NCBI RefSeq assembly: GCF_003369915.1 | Contig: NW_022881603.1 | Span: forward strand, 1,984,001 to 2,048,000 | DNA: 64,000 nt | Source of the DNA: Drosophila miranda | Taxonomy: Eukaryota > Arthropoda > Insecta > Diptera > Drosophilidae | Direction of reading: 5' to 3' | Part shown: positions 44,631 to 58,092 of the stretch, piece after piece | Layout: the number at the start of each line of letters is the position of its first letter | Position numbering within the stretch: the first letter of the stretch is position 1 | Translations under genes and position numbers: made by a program | The notes under the pieces: model-generated | What the model was told of the DNA's origin: nothing | Databases searched by the model: none | What the model saw: only the letters and a program-made list of their open reading frames with translations

Positions 44631-45735
44631 AACCTTCAACCTCAGCCTTTGCATGGCTTTGGAGCTCGAAAGTGATTTACAAAAGAACCACTTTAGTCGG
44701 AAACATAAACATTCATTCCCCACCTCCTCACAGCACTTGACCAGAAACAACAGCAACAACAAAAATCACAATTATAAAAGGAGTCTGGGCGTGGCATACA
44801 CTGTCAAAAAAACAATATACGAGAATAAATAATTAAACCCATTTTCATATACGTTTCTCCCGATATTATTCTCTAAATTGAAAGAAAACAACAGGCATAT
44901 ACTTTCATTAGATTTGAACTGAAAACCTTTTCAGATAAGCCGAAGTTGACTTTTTCGGTATTTTTCGTTATTTTTATAGTCCTGTTTGCCTTTAGTATTT
45001 TCTCCTATAAGAGAGATGATTCTTGGTAAAAGTTTACCCCCTTATTTGCCTCCATACTAAACATAAAGCTAACAAAATGCTATCGATCTGTTTTGTTTTA
45101 TATCTTTTTAGTTCATCGCCTATAATCGTACAGCAAAGAAAAACATAAACAACATTTTCTTACCTTCTTCCTGGTTCTTCCGCTTTTGCTGCATTCTCTC
45201 TTTCTGTTCTTTCCTTGCCGTTTCCATTCTGTCGTTATATTCACACACACACACACACACACAAAAGCACTACTAAAAAAAAAAAACAGAAACACAAATG
45301 AATTTTATAATTTATTCATATTTTTCTTTCCGCGATCGGCTCATTTTGTGCGCGAATAATCCACTAATTTTTCCCGCAAGACGCACTTAGCACCAAAGAC
45401 GCTCAGCTACAACGGTACAACAAATGAAACGAGAAGGCAGCAATTTTTGGTCGAATAACAACAAATCACCAAAAAAAATGGGACACGTGTGGTTTAAGTT
45501 AGTGAAAGGCGCGGCTAAGAGGCAACGGTACAGCAACTGGAATTTCCAAGCAACTCCACTCAACGAAAATAAGGCGAGCGAAAGAGAATTAGAAGATCAC
45601 GCGATGCGACGCTCCCAATGCGAAAACCGAACGCATCGCTGTATGCGTGTGCATGTGGGTGCAGTTGCGGTTTTTGGCTGTGCATGTGAGAGCTCTATGT
45701 AAAGCCTCTGTAAGCAATAGCAACGCAATAATGAG
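44631..45735. repeat. Module spacer between units 7 and 8, S-Lap deleted at its end
   Basis: CA tract 45242-45263, whole 92-codon ORF 45424-45702, and the same caataatgag/attcgaggaa deletion joint (about 45735) as at 35580. Confidence 0.8.
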
Positions 45736-45860
45736 ATTCGAGGAATTTATGAATTTCCGAACAAAACGAAGAATAGGTCTCCGAAGAATAGGTCTCAAAT
45801 CGAGGGAAGTATTCCACAGACATACATTTATATTTCGCGTAATCAAAAGAAACAAAAGAT

Positions 45861-47628
45861 TTATCCCTCATCGGAATCGGATTGATTTGTCGGCTTGAGG
45901 CTGCCAAAGACCTTGGCCGGTATGGCCTTTTGTTCGAAGCGCATTTTCTTCATGATGAGGCCCTCGTCATCGGTTTTGGTTGTGGCCTGGCCTGCCTCGG
46001 CCTGGTCTCCACTCGGCTGCTGCAGGTCCTCCTCCTCATGGTCGTCGTCGTCCTCGCTGTCGCCAATATCAATCTCATCCGGATTGACGACCGTATTTTC
46101 CTTGCCCTTGGCCCCGCCCTGGGTCTCGCCGCGCACAAACATGATATTGGAGGCAGCCTTCTCGTCGGGCTTCTGATTGGCCTCGGCCGCCGCCTGGCGG
46201 GCCTTCTACTCGAGCAGCCGCATGGCATCCGGTCCGGAGCCAGCACCAGCATCGGCAGCCACACCATTCGTGTTCGTGTTGACAAACTGGGCAGCCATCA
46301 TGTTGACCTGAGTGTTGTATGTGGCCTGAATGGAACGCTTGATCCGCAGCATTTCACGCATCGTATCCTCGTTGCCATGACGCACCTCGAACTCCTTCCA
46401 GGTCTGCCAGAAGTCCGACGTGATGCGGGGATCGCACACCTGTTGGGACAAAGCAGAAGAGAGCTTAGAATATTGACGATCCAACGGTTAAATGTCGACT
46501 CACCTGTGAGCAATGGGCGTAGATGGCCCTGGCTCGATCCACCTAGCCCAGCTTCGTCTCCAGCTCGGCGAATTTGACGCACATGTGGCGCATATGCTGC
46601 TCGTGCAGAGCCTCGATGGCCTTCTCGTAGATCTCCCTGGTGCGTGGCAGGCCGTAGATCTCGGCGGCCTTCTTCACGAATATGTTGTACATGTCGAACA
46701 TCTCCTCTTCCTTGACGGCGGACGTGGCGCGATCGTACACGGACATGGCATGCCGGGCCAAGCCGTGCTCCTCCTCCAGCTTCGCGTAGAGCTGGTAAAA
46801 GTACTTGGATTGCTCAGCGGGTCACTGATCCAGGCACTGTTCGAAGAGGTCGCGGGCCCGCTCCAGCTTTGTGCCCCAGTAGCGCGCGAGGAACTTGCTT
46901 AGATACGAGTTCCAGATGTCGTACACATTCGGCCACTTAAACAGGGCAATGCCCTTCTCGTAGGCCCGATAGGCCTCCTCGAAGTAGTTGTGCTCTTCGA
47001 GGAACATGCCATAGTTGATGATCACCTGCGGCGTGCAGATCTTCAGGTCGATGATGCTCTCGTAGACGGCCTTGCAGGTCTTGAAGGTGCCAAAGGACTC
47101 CTCCAGATCGGCGTACATGGACCACACCTTCAGGGATCTGTGGAGGCGCGACTGCACTGTCTCCGAGTCGTCGTGATACGCCACTTTCCGCTTCGGCATG
47201 GCCGTGGCACGTTGCATCAGCTTGAGGGCTGCCTCGAACTGCTGCTGGCGCAGCTCCATCTTCGCCCACTCGCACCACACGGCGGCCAGATTCGCCACCT
47301 CGACGTACTCCACCTCGGTGCCCCGCTCGAAGACCACGCGGGCGTCCTCCACCTGGCCATTGGACTCGTAGAACTTGGCAAACTCCACTCAGAGGGTGTG
47401 CAGCTTTCCCACCGCCAGCTTGGGCTGGACTGTCTGCACGGCCTCGGTGTAGGTGTTGATGATCTCCGTGGGCTGTTCACTGTTCAGCAGCAGCAGACGC
47501 CTCTCCATGAGGTATTCGAAGCGCGACAGGCGCAGCTCCACATCGATGTCGTCCTCCTCGGTGGCCCCCTCGTTCTTGGCCACCTCCTCCATGCGCTTGT
47601 TCAACGACAGCTCCTAGAACTGCGCAAA
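45861..47628 (-). pseudogene. fand: fand 3' half, copy 8, type A, short N-part
   Basis: Pairs with copy 6 (offset about 10,155). The last exon has a Glu-to-stop change within LLEEKARQ (about 46209). It retains the [11 protein letters not shown] stretch. Two type A stops follow, and the HAT block is cut by a Trp-to-stop (LHTLWVEF, about 47387). No S-Lap follows on its 3' side. Confidence 0.85.
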
Positions 47629-47928
47629 GCTGGCCTCGCAAAAGGGCTCTGCTGCCCAACAAAGGCCAAAAGACCGAGGACCAGGGGGGGCAAGGAGACA
47701 ATAGAAGCCAAAAGATTAACAGAGGCGAGTGAATTCCGTAAATGTGTATAAACGTTATTGCGGTTCACATTTTGCACATTCGCTCAATTAACTCAACTAA
47801 TTGACATTTGAAAATACATGCGGTGAAAGGAAGTACATATGTACACATGTATGTACATGTGAGTCCGTAAAGGACAACAGCAGGAGATAATTATAAGTGC
47901 AGGAATTTTAATTCAACCTTCAACCTCA

Positions 47929-48761
47929 ACCTTTTGCCTTTAGGAAAGCAGCAGAGGTCGCTCTTCTCACTGAAAGAGCACACGATGCGGTCAACCTATT
48001 CGTCGACAGCCAAGCGGCGATAAGATCCATGCAGTCGTCCGCAGTCAGTTCCAGAAATGTCTTGGCGAGCAGGGAGGCACTAGATACCCTAAGCACGACA
48101 AAGTCAGTGCGGATCTACTGGATTCCCAGCCACCAGGGCATCGAAGGGAACGAGACGGCGGACGTACTAGCTAAGGAAGGCGTCGGGCTGGCGAATACGA
48201 GAACCGAGAACGTGCCTGTCTCCCTCAGAACGCTGCAAAGCGATCTAGAAAAGCAGGCCGGATCACAAACCGAATGTAGGTGGAGGAGTACCACCGCCTG
48301 CAGAACCTCGAAAATCATGGGCGAGGAACGCAATGACAAACTCAGCCACTACCTGCTGCACCTACCACGGAACGACTGCAGATTATTAGTGGGAATATTA
48401 ACGGGACACTGCCTGGCTGCGGCGCATGCGACAAAGCTAGGAATCACAGAGACAGTTGTAGGAAATGTGACGAACCTGGGGCAACCGAAACCCTAGAACA
48501 TCTCATCTGCAACTGTCCTGCTCTCTTAAGGGCAAGGAGGAGATACCTGGGCGCCCCAGTGCTGGCATCACTGGAAGATGCTTTCAAGAGGACGCCACAG
48601 CAACTACTGGCCTATGCGAAAAATACCTCGACCCTCGAGGACTTCAAAACACTAAACACTGCCGCGACGGTTCATACCCCCTCCCCCCCCTATTCGGACA
48701 ACTAAGGGCCATACTGGCCTATGTGGGTGGGGCCCCCTCTGAGGGCCGTCCGGGTCAACCT
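47929..48761 (+). mobile_element. LOA-clade LINE 3' end, unit 8
   Basis: Same insertion, target copies 47915-47928 and 48762-48775. RNase H ORF 48029-48496. Confidence 0.8.
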
Positions 48762-49921
48762 AACCTTCAACCTCAGCCTTTGCATGGCTCTGGAGCTCGA
48801 AAGTGATTTACAAAAGAACCACTTTAGTCGGAAACATAAACATTCATTCCCCACCTCTTCACAGCACTTGACCAGAAACAACAGCAACAACAAAAATCAC
48901 AATTATAAAGGGAGTCTGGGCGTGGCATACACTGTCAAAAAAACAATATACGAGAATAAATAATTAAACCCATTTTCATATACGTTTCTCCCGATATTAT
49001 TCTCTAAATTGAAAGAAAACAACAGGCATATATTTTCATTAGATTTGAACTGAAAACCTTTTCAGATAAGCCGAAGTTGACTTTTTCGGTATTTTTCGTT
49101 ATTTTTATAGTCCTGTTTGCCTTTAGTATTTTCTCCTATAAGAGAGATGATTCTTGGTAAAAGTTTACCCCCTTATTTGCCACCATACTAAACATAAAGC
49201 TAACAAAATGCTATCGATCTGTTTTGTTTTATATCTTTTTAGTTCATCGCCTATAATCGTACAGCAAAGAAAAACATAAACATTTTCTTACCTTCTTCCT
49301 GGTTCTTCCGCTTTTGCTGCATTCTCTCTTTCTGTTCTTTCCTTGCCGTTTCCATTCTGTCGTTATATTCACACACACACACACACACACACAAAAGCAC
49401 TACTAAAAAAAAAAAACAGAAACACAAATGAATTTTATAATTTATTCATATTTTTCTTTCCGCGATCGGCTTTTTGTGCGCGAATAATCCACTAATTTTT
49501 CCCGCAAGACGCACTTAGCACCAAAGACGCTCAGCTACAACGGTACAACAAATGAAACGAGAAGGCAGCAATTTTTGGTCGAATAACAACAAATCACCAA
49601 AAAAAATGGGACACGTGTGGTTTAAGTTAGTGGAAGGCGCGGCTAAGAGGCAACGGTACAGCAACTGGAATTTCCAAGCAACTCCACTCAACGAAAATAA
49701 GGCGAGCGAAAGAGAATTAGATCACGCGATGCGACGCTCCCAATGCATCGCTGTATGCGTGTGCATGTGGGTGCAGTTGCGGTTTTTGGCTGTGCATGTG
49801 AGAGCTCTATGTAAAGCCTCTGTAAGCAATAGCAACACAATAATGAGCATAAGTATAGATGCTTGAGCGTTGAAGTGAAATGATGAACAGAAGAGAGGAA
49901 AAGTAAAATAAGCGGCTAATT
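48762..49921. repeat. Module spacer between units 8 and 9
   Basis: CA tract 49370-49393. The 92-codon ORF (49552) is altered by two small losses. At about 49921 the spacer phrase ggctaattt is joined into S-Lap, deleting the spacer end and the S-Lap C-terminal coding part. Confidence 0.75.
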
Positions 49922-51226
49922 TCAAAGGTCTCGTTCGGCATGATCAGCTCCTTGAAGTAGCGCCACAGGGGCAGACGCCAAACGCGATCCCCCGTAAGGG
50001 CACCGGCCTTCTCGAACTGCTTGTAGACGAAGTTCGAATTGCTGAAAATCCCGGCTGCTGCTCCGCCCAGCGCTGAGCAGACGGCGTAGCCGACTGTAGC
50101 AATGTCCACGACCATGCGCGGCTTGTAGATCGTCTGGGCGTAGAGCAAGGGATCGGCCATGGCCATCACACCAGCCTTGCTGACGTCCACGAAGCCGAGA
50201 GTTTTGGCATTGAGGAGGGACACCACGTCGCCAGGCTTGGCCGCCATTCCGGAGGGCATGTTCTCGCACAGCGGCAGCAGTGCCGTTATGTTTAGGGGCA
50301 GCGATAGGCCGGCGGCGGCTCGGATGACGCCCACGCAGGCGGCTGCACCGGACATGCAGCCGCGGTACATGGACAAGCAGTCCTTGGGACGGAGGCAGAG
50401 GCCCCCGCTGTTGAATGTGATGCCCTTGCCCAGCAGGAGGATGGGCTTGTCCTCGGGTGCGGTGCCGCAGTAGGCGATTTCCAAGATGATCGGCGGCTCG
50501 CAGCTGCCCTTGGCCACCATCAAGAAGCTGTTCAAGCTCTTGGACTCGATCCAGTCCATGCTGTGTACCTCCACGGATACCCCGCAGGGGCACAGGGCAT
50601 CCACCGCTGACTGGGCAAAGATTGTGGGCGTCGGGCGACGGGCCAGGTTCTGCGATTCGGCCTTGAACAGGCCCCGCATCCAGGCATCCGAGTCGGGAGA
50701 GTCGTACAGCTCCAGTTTGGAAATGAGTGCGCTTGTTGGTGTTGTAGCGCCAGACGGCCAAGGCGCTCCCCTCGGCCGCCTGCTCCGCATACTCCATCGA
50801 CTCCACGAAGACATCTGTGCAGCCCTGCAGTTGAAGGGCACGAGCCCCCACGCCGGCAGCGACGCGAGCGTTCTCCATTCCCTCGTCGATCATCTCCAGG
50901 TCGTTGAAGCCGGCCCCCTCCTGTCCCACGCCTACCACGGCCACCGCACGGAACTCCGCATCCACGTTCATCCACGGGCCACTCAGGCCCGTCTCGCGTA
51001 TTAGATCAGTGATCTTACCCTGGACGCGATCGTCAAACTTCTCGCCGGATGGTGTCATCTTGGGCTGGCGGTCGCCCTTCTTGGCGTACACGCCCACCAC
51101 AACGCCTTTGATCACCGAGTCACATTTCTCGGCGTAGTGCCGTCGCTGTTCCACATCTCTGCGTCTGGCCAGGAATGTGTGCTAGACACGCCTGCACAGG
51201 GCGTGCATCAAGCGTACAGACTTCAT
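49922..51226 (-). pseudogene. S-Lap: S-Lap-like aminopeptidase, copy 7 (3' truncated)
   Basis: Starts at ATG 51226, but a Gln-to-stop lies at about codon 15 (RRV-stop-HTF, about 51182). It lacks about 26 bases around MNVDAEF (near 50972) and a short stretch in NKRRRDRTLISK, has the ARRPTPT deletion, and loses the last 85 or so codons (after MPNETFDI). Large parts remain open in different frames (49922-51154). Confidence 0.85.
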
Positions 51227-51527
51227 CGCTTAATGATAGTGACAGTCCCTCGCGACAGGTTACGAAAGTTCTCTTATTTTTCAAAAAAAATGTAAATCTA
51301 AAAAATAGAGAGAATAGATGTGCTTCCAACAGCTGATTCGAAAGGAATGAGATATCCCAAGGCTCAAGCTCTGGCAGGGAAACATTGCCAACGCCTGCTG
51401 AGATTCGAGGAATTTATGAATTTCCGAACAAAACGAAGAATAGGTCTCCGAAGAATAGGTCTCAAATCGAGGGAAGTATTCCACAGACATACATTTATAT
51501 TTCGCGTAATCAAAAGAAACAAAAGAT

Positions 51528-53106
51528 TTATCCCTCATCGGAATCGGATTGATTTGTCGGCTTGAGGCTGCCAAAGACCTTGGCCGGTATGGCCTTTTGT
51601 TCGAAGCGCATTTTCTTCATGATGAGGCCCTCGTTATCGGTTTTGGTTGTGGCCTAGCCTGCCTCGGCCTGGTCTCCACTCGGCTGCTGCAGGTCCTCCT
51701 CCTCATCGTCGTCGTCGTACTCGCTGTCGCCAATATCAATCTCATCCGGATTGACGACCGTATTTTCCTTGCCCTTGGCCCCGCCCTGGGTCTCGCCGCG
51801 CACAAACATGATATTGGAGGCAGCCTTCTCTGCTTGGCCTCGGCCGCCGCCTGGCGGGCCTTCTCCTCGAGCAGCCGCATGGCATCCGGTCCGGAGCCAG
51901 CACCATCATCGGCAGCCACACCATTCGTGTTCGTGTTGTAGGTGGCCTGAATGGAACGCTTGATCCGCAGCATTTCACGCATCGTGTCCTCGTTGCCATG
52001 ACGCACCTCGAACTCCTTCCAAGTCCGCCGTGATGCGGCGATCGCACACCTGTTGGGACAAAGCAGAAGAGAGCTTAGAATATTGACGATCCAACGGTTA
52101 AATGTCGACTCACCTGTGAGCGTAGATGGCCCTGGCTCGATCCACCTTGCCCAGCTTCGTCTCCAGCACGGCGAATTCGACGCACATGTGGCGCATATGC
52201 TGCTCGGGCAGAGCCCGACATGCGGACATGGCATGCCGGGCCAGGCCGTGCTCCTCCTCCAGCTTCGCGTAGAGCAGGTAAAAGTACTTGGCATGCTCAG
52301 CGGGACACTGATCCAGGCACTGTTCGAAGAGGTCGCGGGCCCGCTCCAGCTTTGTGCCCCCGTAGCGCGCGAGGAACTTGCTTAGATACCAGTTCTAGAT
52401 GTCGTACATTCGGCCACTTAAACAGGGCAATGCCCTTCTCGTAGGCCCGATAGGACTCCTCGAAGTAGTTGTGCTCTTCGAGGAACATGCCATAGTTGAT
52501 GATCACCTGCGGCGTGCAGATCTTCAGGTCGATGATGCGCTCGTAGACGGCCTTGCTGGTCTTGTAGGTGCCAAAGGACTCCTCCAGATCGGCGTACATG
52601 GACCACACCTTCAGGGATCTGTGGAGGCGCGACTGCACTGTCTCCGAGTCGTGATACGCCACCTTCCGCTTGGGCACGCCGTGGCACGTTGCATCAGCTT
52701 GAGGGCAGCCTCGAACTGCTGCTGGCGCAGCTCCATCTCCGCCCACTCGCACCACACGGCGGCCAGATCCTCCACCTTGACGTACTCCACCTCGGTGCCC
52801 CGCTCGAAGACCACGCGGGCGTCCTCCACCTGGCCATTGGACTCGTAGAACTTGGCAAACTCCACCCAGAGGGTGTGCAGCTTTCCCACCGCCGACAGCT
52901 TGGGCTGGACTGTCTGCACGGCCTCGGTGTAGGTGTTGATGATCTCCGTGGGCTGTTCACTGTTCAGCAGCAGCAGACGCCTCTCCATGAGGTATTCGAA
53001 GCGCGACAGGCGCAGCTCCACATCGATGTCGTCCTCCTCGGTGGCCCCCTCGTTCTTGGCCACCTCCTCCATGCGCTTGTTCAACGACAGCTCCTAGAAC
53101 TGCGCA
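51528..53106 (-). pseudogene. fand: fand 3' half, copy 9, type B, short N-part with SA
   Basis: Type B 3' half (120-nt in-frame deletion, KLG stop absent, 7-nt and 11-nt paired losses around the intron), combined with the short N-part and SA insertion otherwise seen in copies 4 and 6. This points to a recombinant. Damage: a small loss in the tail exon (KQRRLPP), a Trp-to-stop and a 2-base loss near WPNVYDIWNSY (about 52395-52410), the -1 frameshift near 52680, and TAG in AQFEEL. Confidence 0.85.
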
Positions 53107-53409
53107 AAGCTGGCCTCGCAAAAGGGCTCTGCTGCCCCAACAAAGGCCAAAAGACCGAGGACCAGGGGGGGCAAGGAGACAATAGAAGCCAAAAGATTAA
53201 CAGAGGCGAGTGAATTCCGTAAATGTATATAAACGTTATTGCGGTTCACATTTTGCACTTTCGCTCAATTAACTCAACTAATTGACATTTGAAAATACAT
53301 GCGGTGAAAGAAAGTACATATGTACACATGTATGTACATGTGGGTCCGTAAAGGACAACAGCAGAAGATAATTATAAGTGCAGGAATTTTAATTCAACCT
53401 TCAACCTCA

Positions 53410-54244
53410 ACCTTTTGCCATCAGGAAAGCAGCAGAGGTCGCTCTTCTCACTGAAAGAGCACACGATGCGGTCAACCTATTCGTCGACAGCCAAGCGGCG
53501 ATAAGATCCATGCAGTCACCCGCAGTCAGTTCCAGAAATGTCTTGGCGAGCAGGGAGGCACTAGATACCCTAAGCATGACAAAGTCAGTGCGGATCTACT
53601 GGATTCCCAGCCACCAGGGCATCGAAGGGAACAAGACGGCGGACGTACTAGCTAAGGAAGGCGTCGGGCTGGCGAATACGATAACCGAGAACGTGCCTGT
53701 CTCCCTCAGAACGCTGCAAAGCGATCTAGAAAAGCAGGCCGGATCACAAACCGAAGTTAGGTGGAGGAGTACCACCGCCTGCAGAACCTCGAAAATCATG
53801 TGCAAGGAACGCAATGACAAACTCAGCCACTACCTGCTGCACCTACCACGGAAGGACTGCAGATTATTAGTGGGAATATTAACGGGACACTGCCTGGCTG
53901 CGGCGCATGCGACAAAGCTAGGAATCACAGAGACAGTTGTAGGAAATGTGACGAACCTGGGGCAACCGAAACCCTAGAACATCTCATCTGCAACTGTCCT
54001 GCTCTCTTAAGGGCAAGGAGGAGATACCTGGGCGCCCCTGTGCTGGCATCACTGGAAGATGCCTCCAAGAGGACGCCACAGCAACTACTGGCCTATGCGA
54101 AAAATACCTCGATCCTCGAGGACTTCAAAACCCACTAAACACTGCCGCGACGGTTCATACCCCCTCCCCCCCCTATTCGGACAACTAAGGGCCATACTGG
54201 CCTATGTGGGTGGGGCCCCCTCTGAGGGCCGTCCGGGTCAACCT
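53410..54244 (+). mobile_element. LOA-clade LINE 3' end, unit 9
   Basis: Same insertion, target copies 53396-53409 and 54245-54258. RNase H ORF 53510-53977. Confidence 0.8.
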
Positions 54245-55618
54245 AACCTTCAACCTCAGCCTTTGCATGGCTCTGGAGCTCGAAAGTGATTTACAAAAGA
54301 ACCACTTTAGTCGGAAACATAAACATTCATTCCCCACCTCTTCACAGCACTTGACCAGAAACAACAGCAACAACAAAAATCACAATTATAAAGGGAGTCT
54401 GGGCGTAGCATACACTGTCAAAAAAACAATATACGAGAATAAATAATTAAACCCATTTTCATATACGTTTCTCCCGATATTATTCTCTAAATTGAAAGAA
54501 AACAACAGGCATATATTTTCATTAGATTTTAACTGAAAACCTTTTCAGATAAGCCGAAGTTGACTTTTTCGATATTTTTCGTTATTTTTATAGTCCTGTT
54601 TGCCTTTAGTATTTTCTCCTATAAGAGAGATGATTCTTGGTAAAAGTTTACCCCCTTATTTGCCTCCATACTAAACATAAAGCTAACAAAATGCTATCGA
54701 TCTATTTTGTTTTATATCCTTTTAGTTCATCGCCTATAATCGTACAGCAAAGAAAAACATAAACAACATTTTCTTACCTTCTTCCTGGTTCTTCCGCTTT
54801 TGCTGCATTCTCTCTTTCTGTTCTTTCCTTGCCGTTTCCATTCTGTCGTTATATTCACACACACACACAAACAAACACACACAAAAGCACTATTAAAAAA
54901 AAAAACAGAAACACAAATGAATTTTATAATTTATTCATATTTTTCTTTCCGCGATCGGCTCTTTTTGTGCGCGAATAATCCACTAATTTTTCCCGCAAGA
55001 CGCACTTAGCACCAAAGACGCTCAGCTACAACGGTACAACAAATGAAACGAGAAGGCAGCAATTTTTGGTCGAATAACAAAAAATCACCAAAAAAAACGG
55101 GACAAGTGTGGTTTAAGTTAGTGAAAGGCGCGGCTAAGAGGCAACGGTACAGCAACTGGAATTTCCAAGCAACTCCACTCAACGAAAATAAGGCGAGCGA
55201 AAGAGAATTAGAAGATCACGCGATGCGACGCTCCCAATGCGAAAACCGAACGCATCGCTGTATGCGTGTGCATGTGGGTGCAGTTGCGGTTTTTGGCTGT
55301 GCATGTGAGAGCTCTATGTAAAGCCTCTGTAAGCAATAGCAACGCAATAATGAGCATAAGTATAGATGCTTGAGCGTTGAAGTGAAATGATGAACAGAAG
55401 AGAGGAAAAGTAAAATAAGCGGCTAATTTCTCCACCATTTGTATTGCAAAAATGTTTTTCGAGGTTTTTAACGAGCCCGATTTGTAAAGACCTCACCTAG
55501 GCCAGATTTGCCCTATATGTCATGTATATTCTCGATTTATAATGAATCTCACTTCAATTAACAACAAATTTGGAACGCGGAACATTAACAAAGGAATTGT
55601 GTAACGAACATAATCAGA
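54245..55618. repeat. Module spacer between units 9 and 10
   Basis: CA tract interrupted by AAAC steps (54856-54883) and a whole 92-codon ORF (55043-55321). The 3' part is shortened by a joint near 55551 (aatctcacttcaatt) different from those at 29679 and 39812. Confidence 0.75.
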
Positions 55619-56829
55619 TTACTTGCCGTCGGGGCAAGCCATCTGAAACAGAAACTGAACGATGGTGCGAGTGGGACGGCCAGTCATGCGGTCCTTCAGC
55701 AAATATGGGAGCGGATTGTAGCGCGTCAGCATGCCCACGTTGCGGATGTCCAGGTGGGCCCAGTCGACGCACGGCACCAGCTCGTGCAGAACGGCGGCAG
55801 CGATGCAGCTGGAGGCGGGGCCACGTCCGCGGTTGCTGATGTCAAAGGTCTCGTTCGGCATGATCAGCTCCTTGAAGTAGCGCCACATGGGCAGACGCCA
55901 AACGCGATCCCCCGTAAGGGCACCGGCCTTCTCGAACTGCTTGTAGACGAAGTTCGAATTGCTGAAAATCCCGGCTGCTGCTCCGCCCAGCGCTGGGCAG
56001 ACGGCGTAGCCGACTGTAGCAATGTCCACGACCATGCGCGGCTTGTAAATCGTCTGGGCGTAGAGCAAGGGATCGGCCATGGCCATCACACCAGCCTTGC
56101 TGACGTCCACGAAGCCGAGAGTTTTGCCATTGAGGGGGACACCACGTCGCCAGGCTTGGCCGCCATTCCGGAGGGCATGTTCTCGCACAGCGGCAGCAGT
56201 GCCGTTATGTTTAGGGGCAGCGATAGGCCGGCGGCGGCTCGGCCCCGCATCCAGGCATCCGAGTCGGGAGAGTCGTACAGCTCCAGTTTGGAAATGAGTG
56301 TGCGGTCCCGACGGCGCTTGTTGGTGTTGTAGCGCCAGACGGCCAAGGCGCTCCCCTCGGCCGCCTGCTCCGCATACTCCATCGACTCCACGAAGACATC
56401 TGTGCAGCCCTGCAGTTGAAGGGCACGAGCCCCCACGCCGGCAGCGACGCGAGTGTTCTCCATTCCCTCGTCGATCATCTCCAGGTCGTTGAAGCCGGCC
56501 CCCTCCTGTCCCACGCTTACCACGGCCACCGCACGGAACTCCGCATCCACGTTCATAAAGACACGGCCTTTTCCCAGCTGGCCACTCAGGCCCGTCTCGC
56601 GTATTAGATCAGTGATCTTACCCTGGACGCGATCGTCAAACTTCTCGCCGGATGGTGTCATCTTGGGCTGGCGGTCGCCCTTCTTGGCGTACACGCCCAC
56701 CACAACGCCTTTGATCACCGAGTCACATTTCTCGGCGTAGTGCCGTCGCTGTTCCACATCTCTGCGTCTGGCCAGGAATGTGTGCTGGACACGCCTGCAC
56801 AGGGCATGCATCAAGCGTACAGACTTCAT
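55619..56829 (-). pseudogene. S-Lap: S-Lap-like aminopeptidase, copy 8 (internal deletion)
   Basis: Native ATG (56829) and TAA, but about 370 bases of the middle are missing at about 56242, joining DAWMRG directly to RAAAGLSLP. The KGITF metal-site segment is therefore gone. A 2-base loss at about 56133 shifts the frame before the C-terminal part (open 55619-56188). The leader carries the same 35-base deletion as copy 7, marking recent shared ancestry of units 9 and 10. Confidence 0.85.
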
Positions 56830-57097
56830 CGCTTAATGATAGTGACAGTCCCTCGCGACAGGTTACGAAAGTTCTCTTATTTTTCAAAAAAAATGTAAAT
56901 CTAAAAAATAGAGAGAATAGATTTGCTTCCAACAGCTGATTCGAAAGGAATGAGATATCCCAAGGCTCAAGCTCTGGCAGGGAAACATTGCCAACGCCTG
57001 CTGAGATTCGAGGAATTTATGAATTTCCGAACAAAACGAAGAATAGGTCTCCGAAGAATAGGTCTCAAATCGAGGGAAGTATTCCACAGACATACCA

Positions 57098-57840
57098 CTC
57101 GGCAGCCACACCATTCGTGTTCGTGTTGTAGGTGGCCTGAATGGAACGCTTGATCCGCGGCATTTCACGCATCGTATCCTCGTTGCCATGACGCACCTCG
57201 AACTCCTTCCAAGTCCGCCGTGATGCTGGGATCGCACACCTGTTGGGACAAAGCAGAAGAGAGCTTAGAATATTGACGATCCATTGGTTAAATGTCGACT
57301 CACCTGTGAGCGTAGATGGCCCTGGCTCGATCCACCTTGACCAGCTTCGTCTCCAGCTCGGCGAATTCGACGCACATGTGGCGCATATGCTGCTCGGGCA
57401 GAGCCCGACATGCGGACATGGCATGCCGGGCCAGGCCGTGCTCCTCCTCCAGCTTCGCGTAGAGCAGGTAAAAGTACTTGGCATGCTCAGCGGGACACTG
57501 ATCCAGGCACTGTTCGAAGAGGTCGCGGGCCCGCTCCAGCTTTGTGCCCCCGTAGCGCGCGAGGAACTTGCTGAAATACGAGTTCCAGATGTCGTACACA
57601 TTCGGCCACTTAAACAGGGCAATGTCCTTCTCGTAGGCCCGATAGGCCTCCTCGAAGTAGTTGTGCTCTTCGAGGAACATGCCATAGTTGATGATCACCT
57701 GCGGCGTGCAGATCTTCAGGTCGATGATGCGCTCGTAGACGGCCTTGCAGGTCTTGAAGGTGCCAAAGGACTCCTCCAGATCGGCGTACATGGACCACAC
57801 CTTCAGGGATCTGTGGAGGCGCGACTGCACTGTCTCCGAG
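57098..57840 (-). pseudogene. fand: fand fragment, copy 10, type B
   Basis: Only the middle of the usual segment remains. The acidic tail is deleted (joint about 57097, 3' UTR to VAADG region). On the other side the HAT part stops at SETVQS and runs into a 14-G tract (57841-57854). Between them type B features are clear: the 120-nt deletion, KLVKVDRA without stop, AHR before the donor and the 11-nt loss. About 180 codons are open (from 57300). Confidence 0.8.
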
Positions 57841-58092
57841 GGGGGGGGGGGGGGCAAGGAGACAATAGAAGCCAAAAGATTAACAGAGGCGAGTGAATTC
57901 CGTAAATGTATATAAACGTTATTGCGGTTCACATTTTGCACTTTCGCTCAATTAACTCAACTAATTGACATTTGAAAATACATGCGGTGAAAAGAAGTAC
58001 ATATGTACACATGTATGTACATGTGCGTCCGTAAAGGACAACAGCAGGAGATAATTATAAGTGCAGGAATTTTAATTCAACCTTCAACCTCA

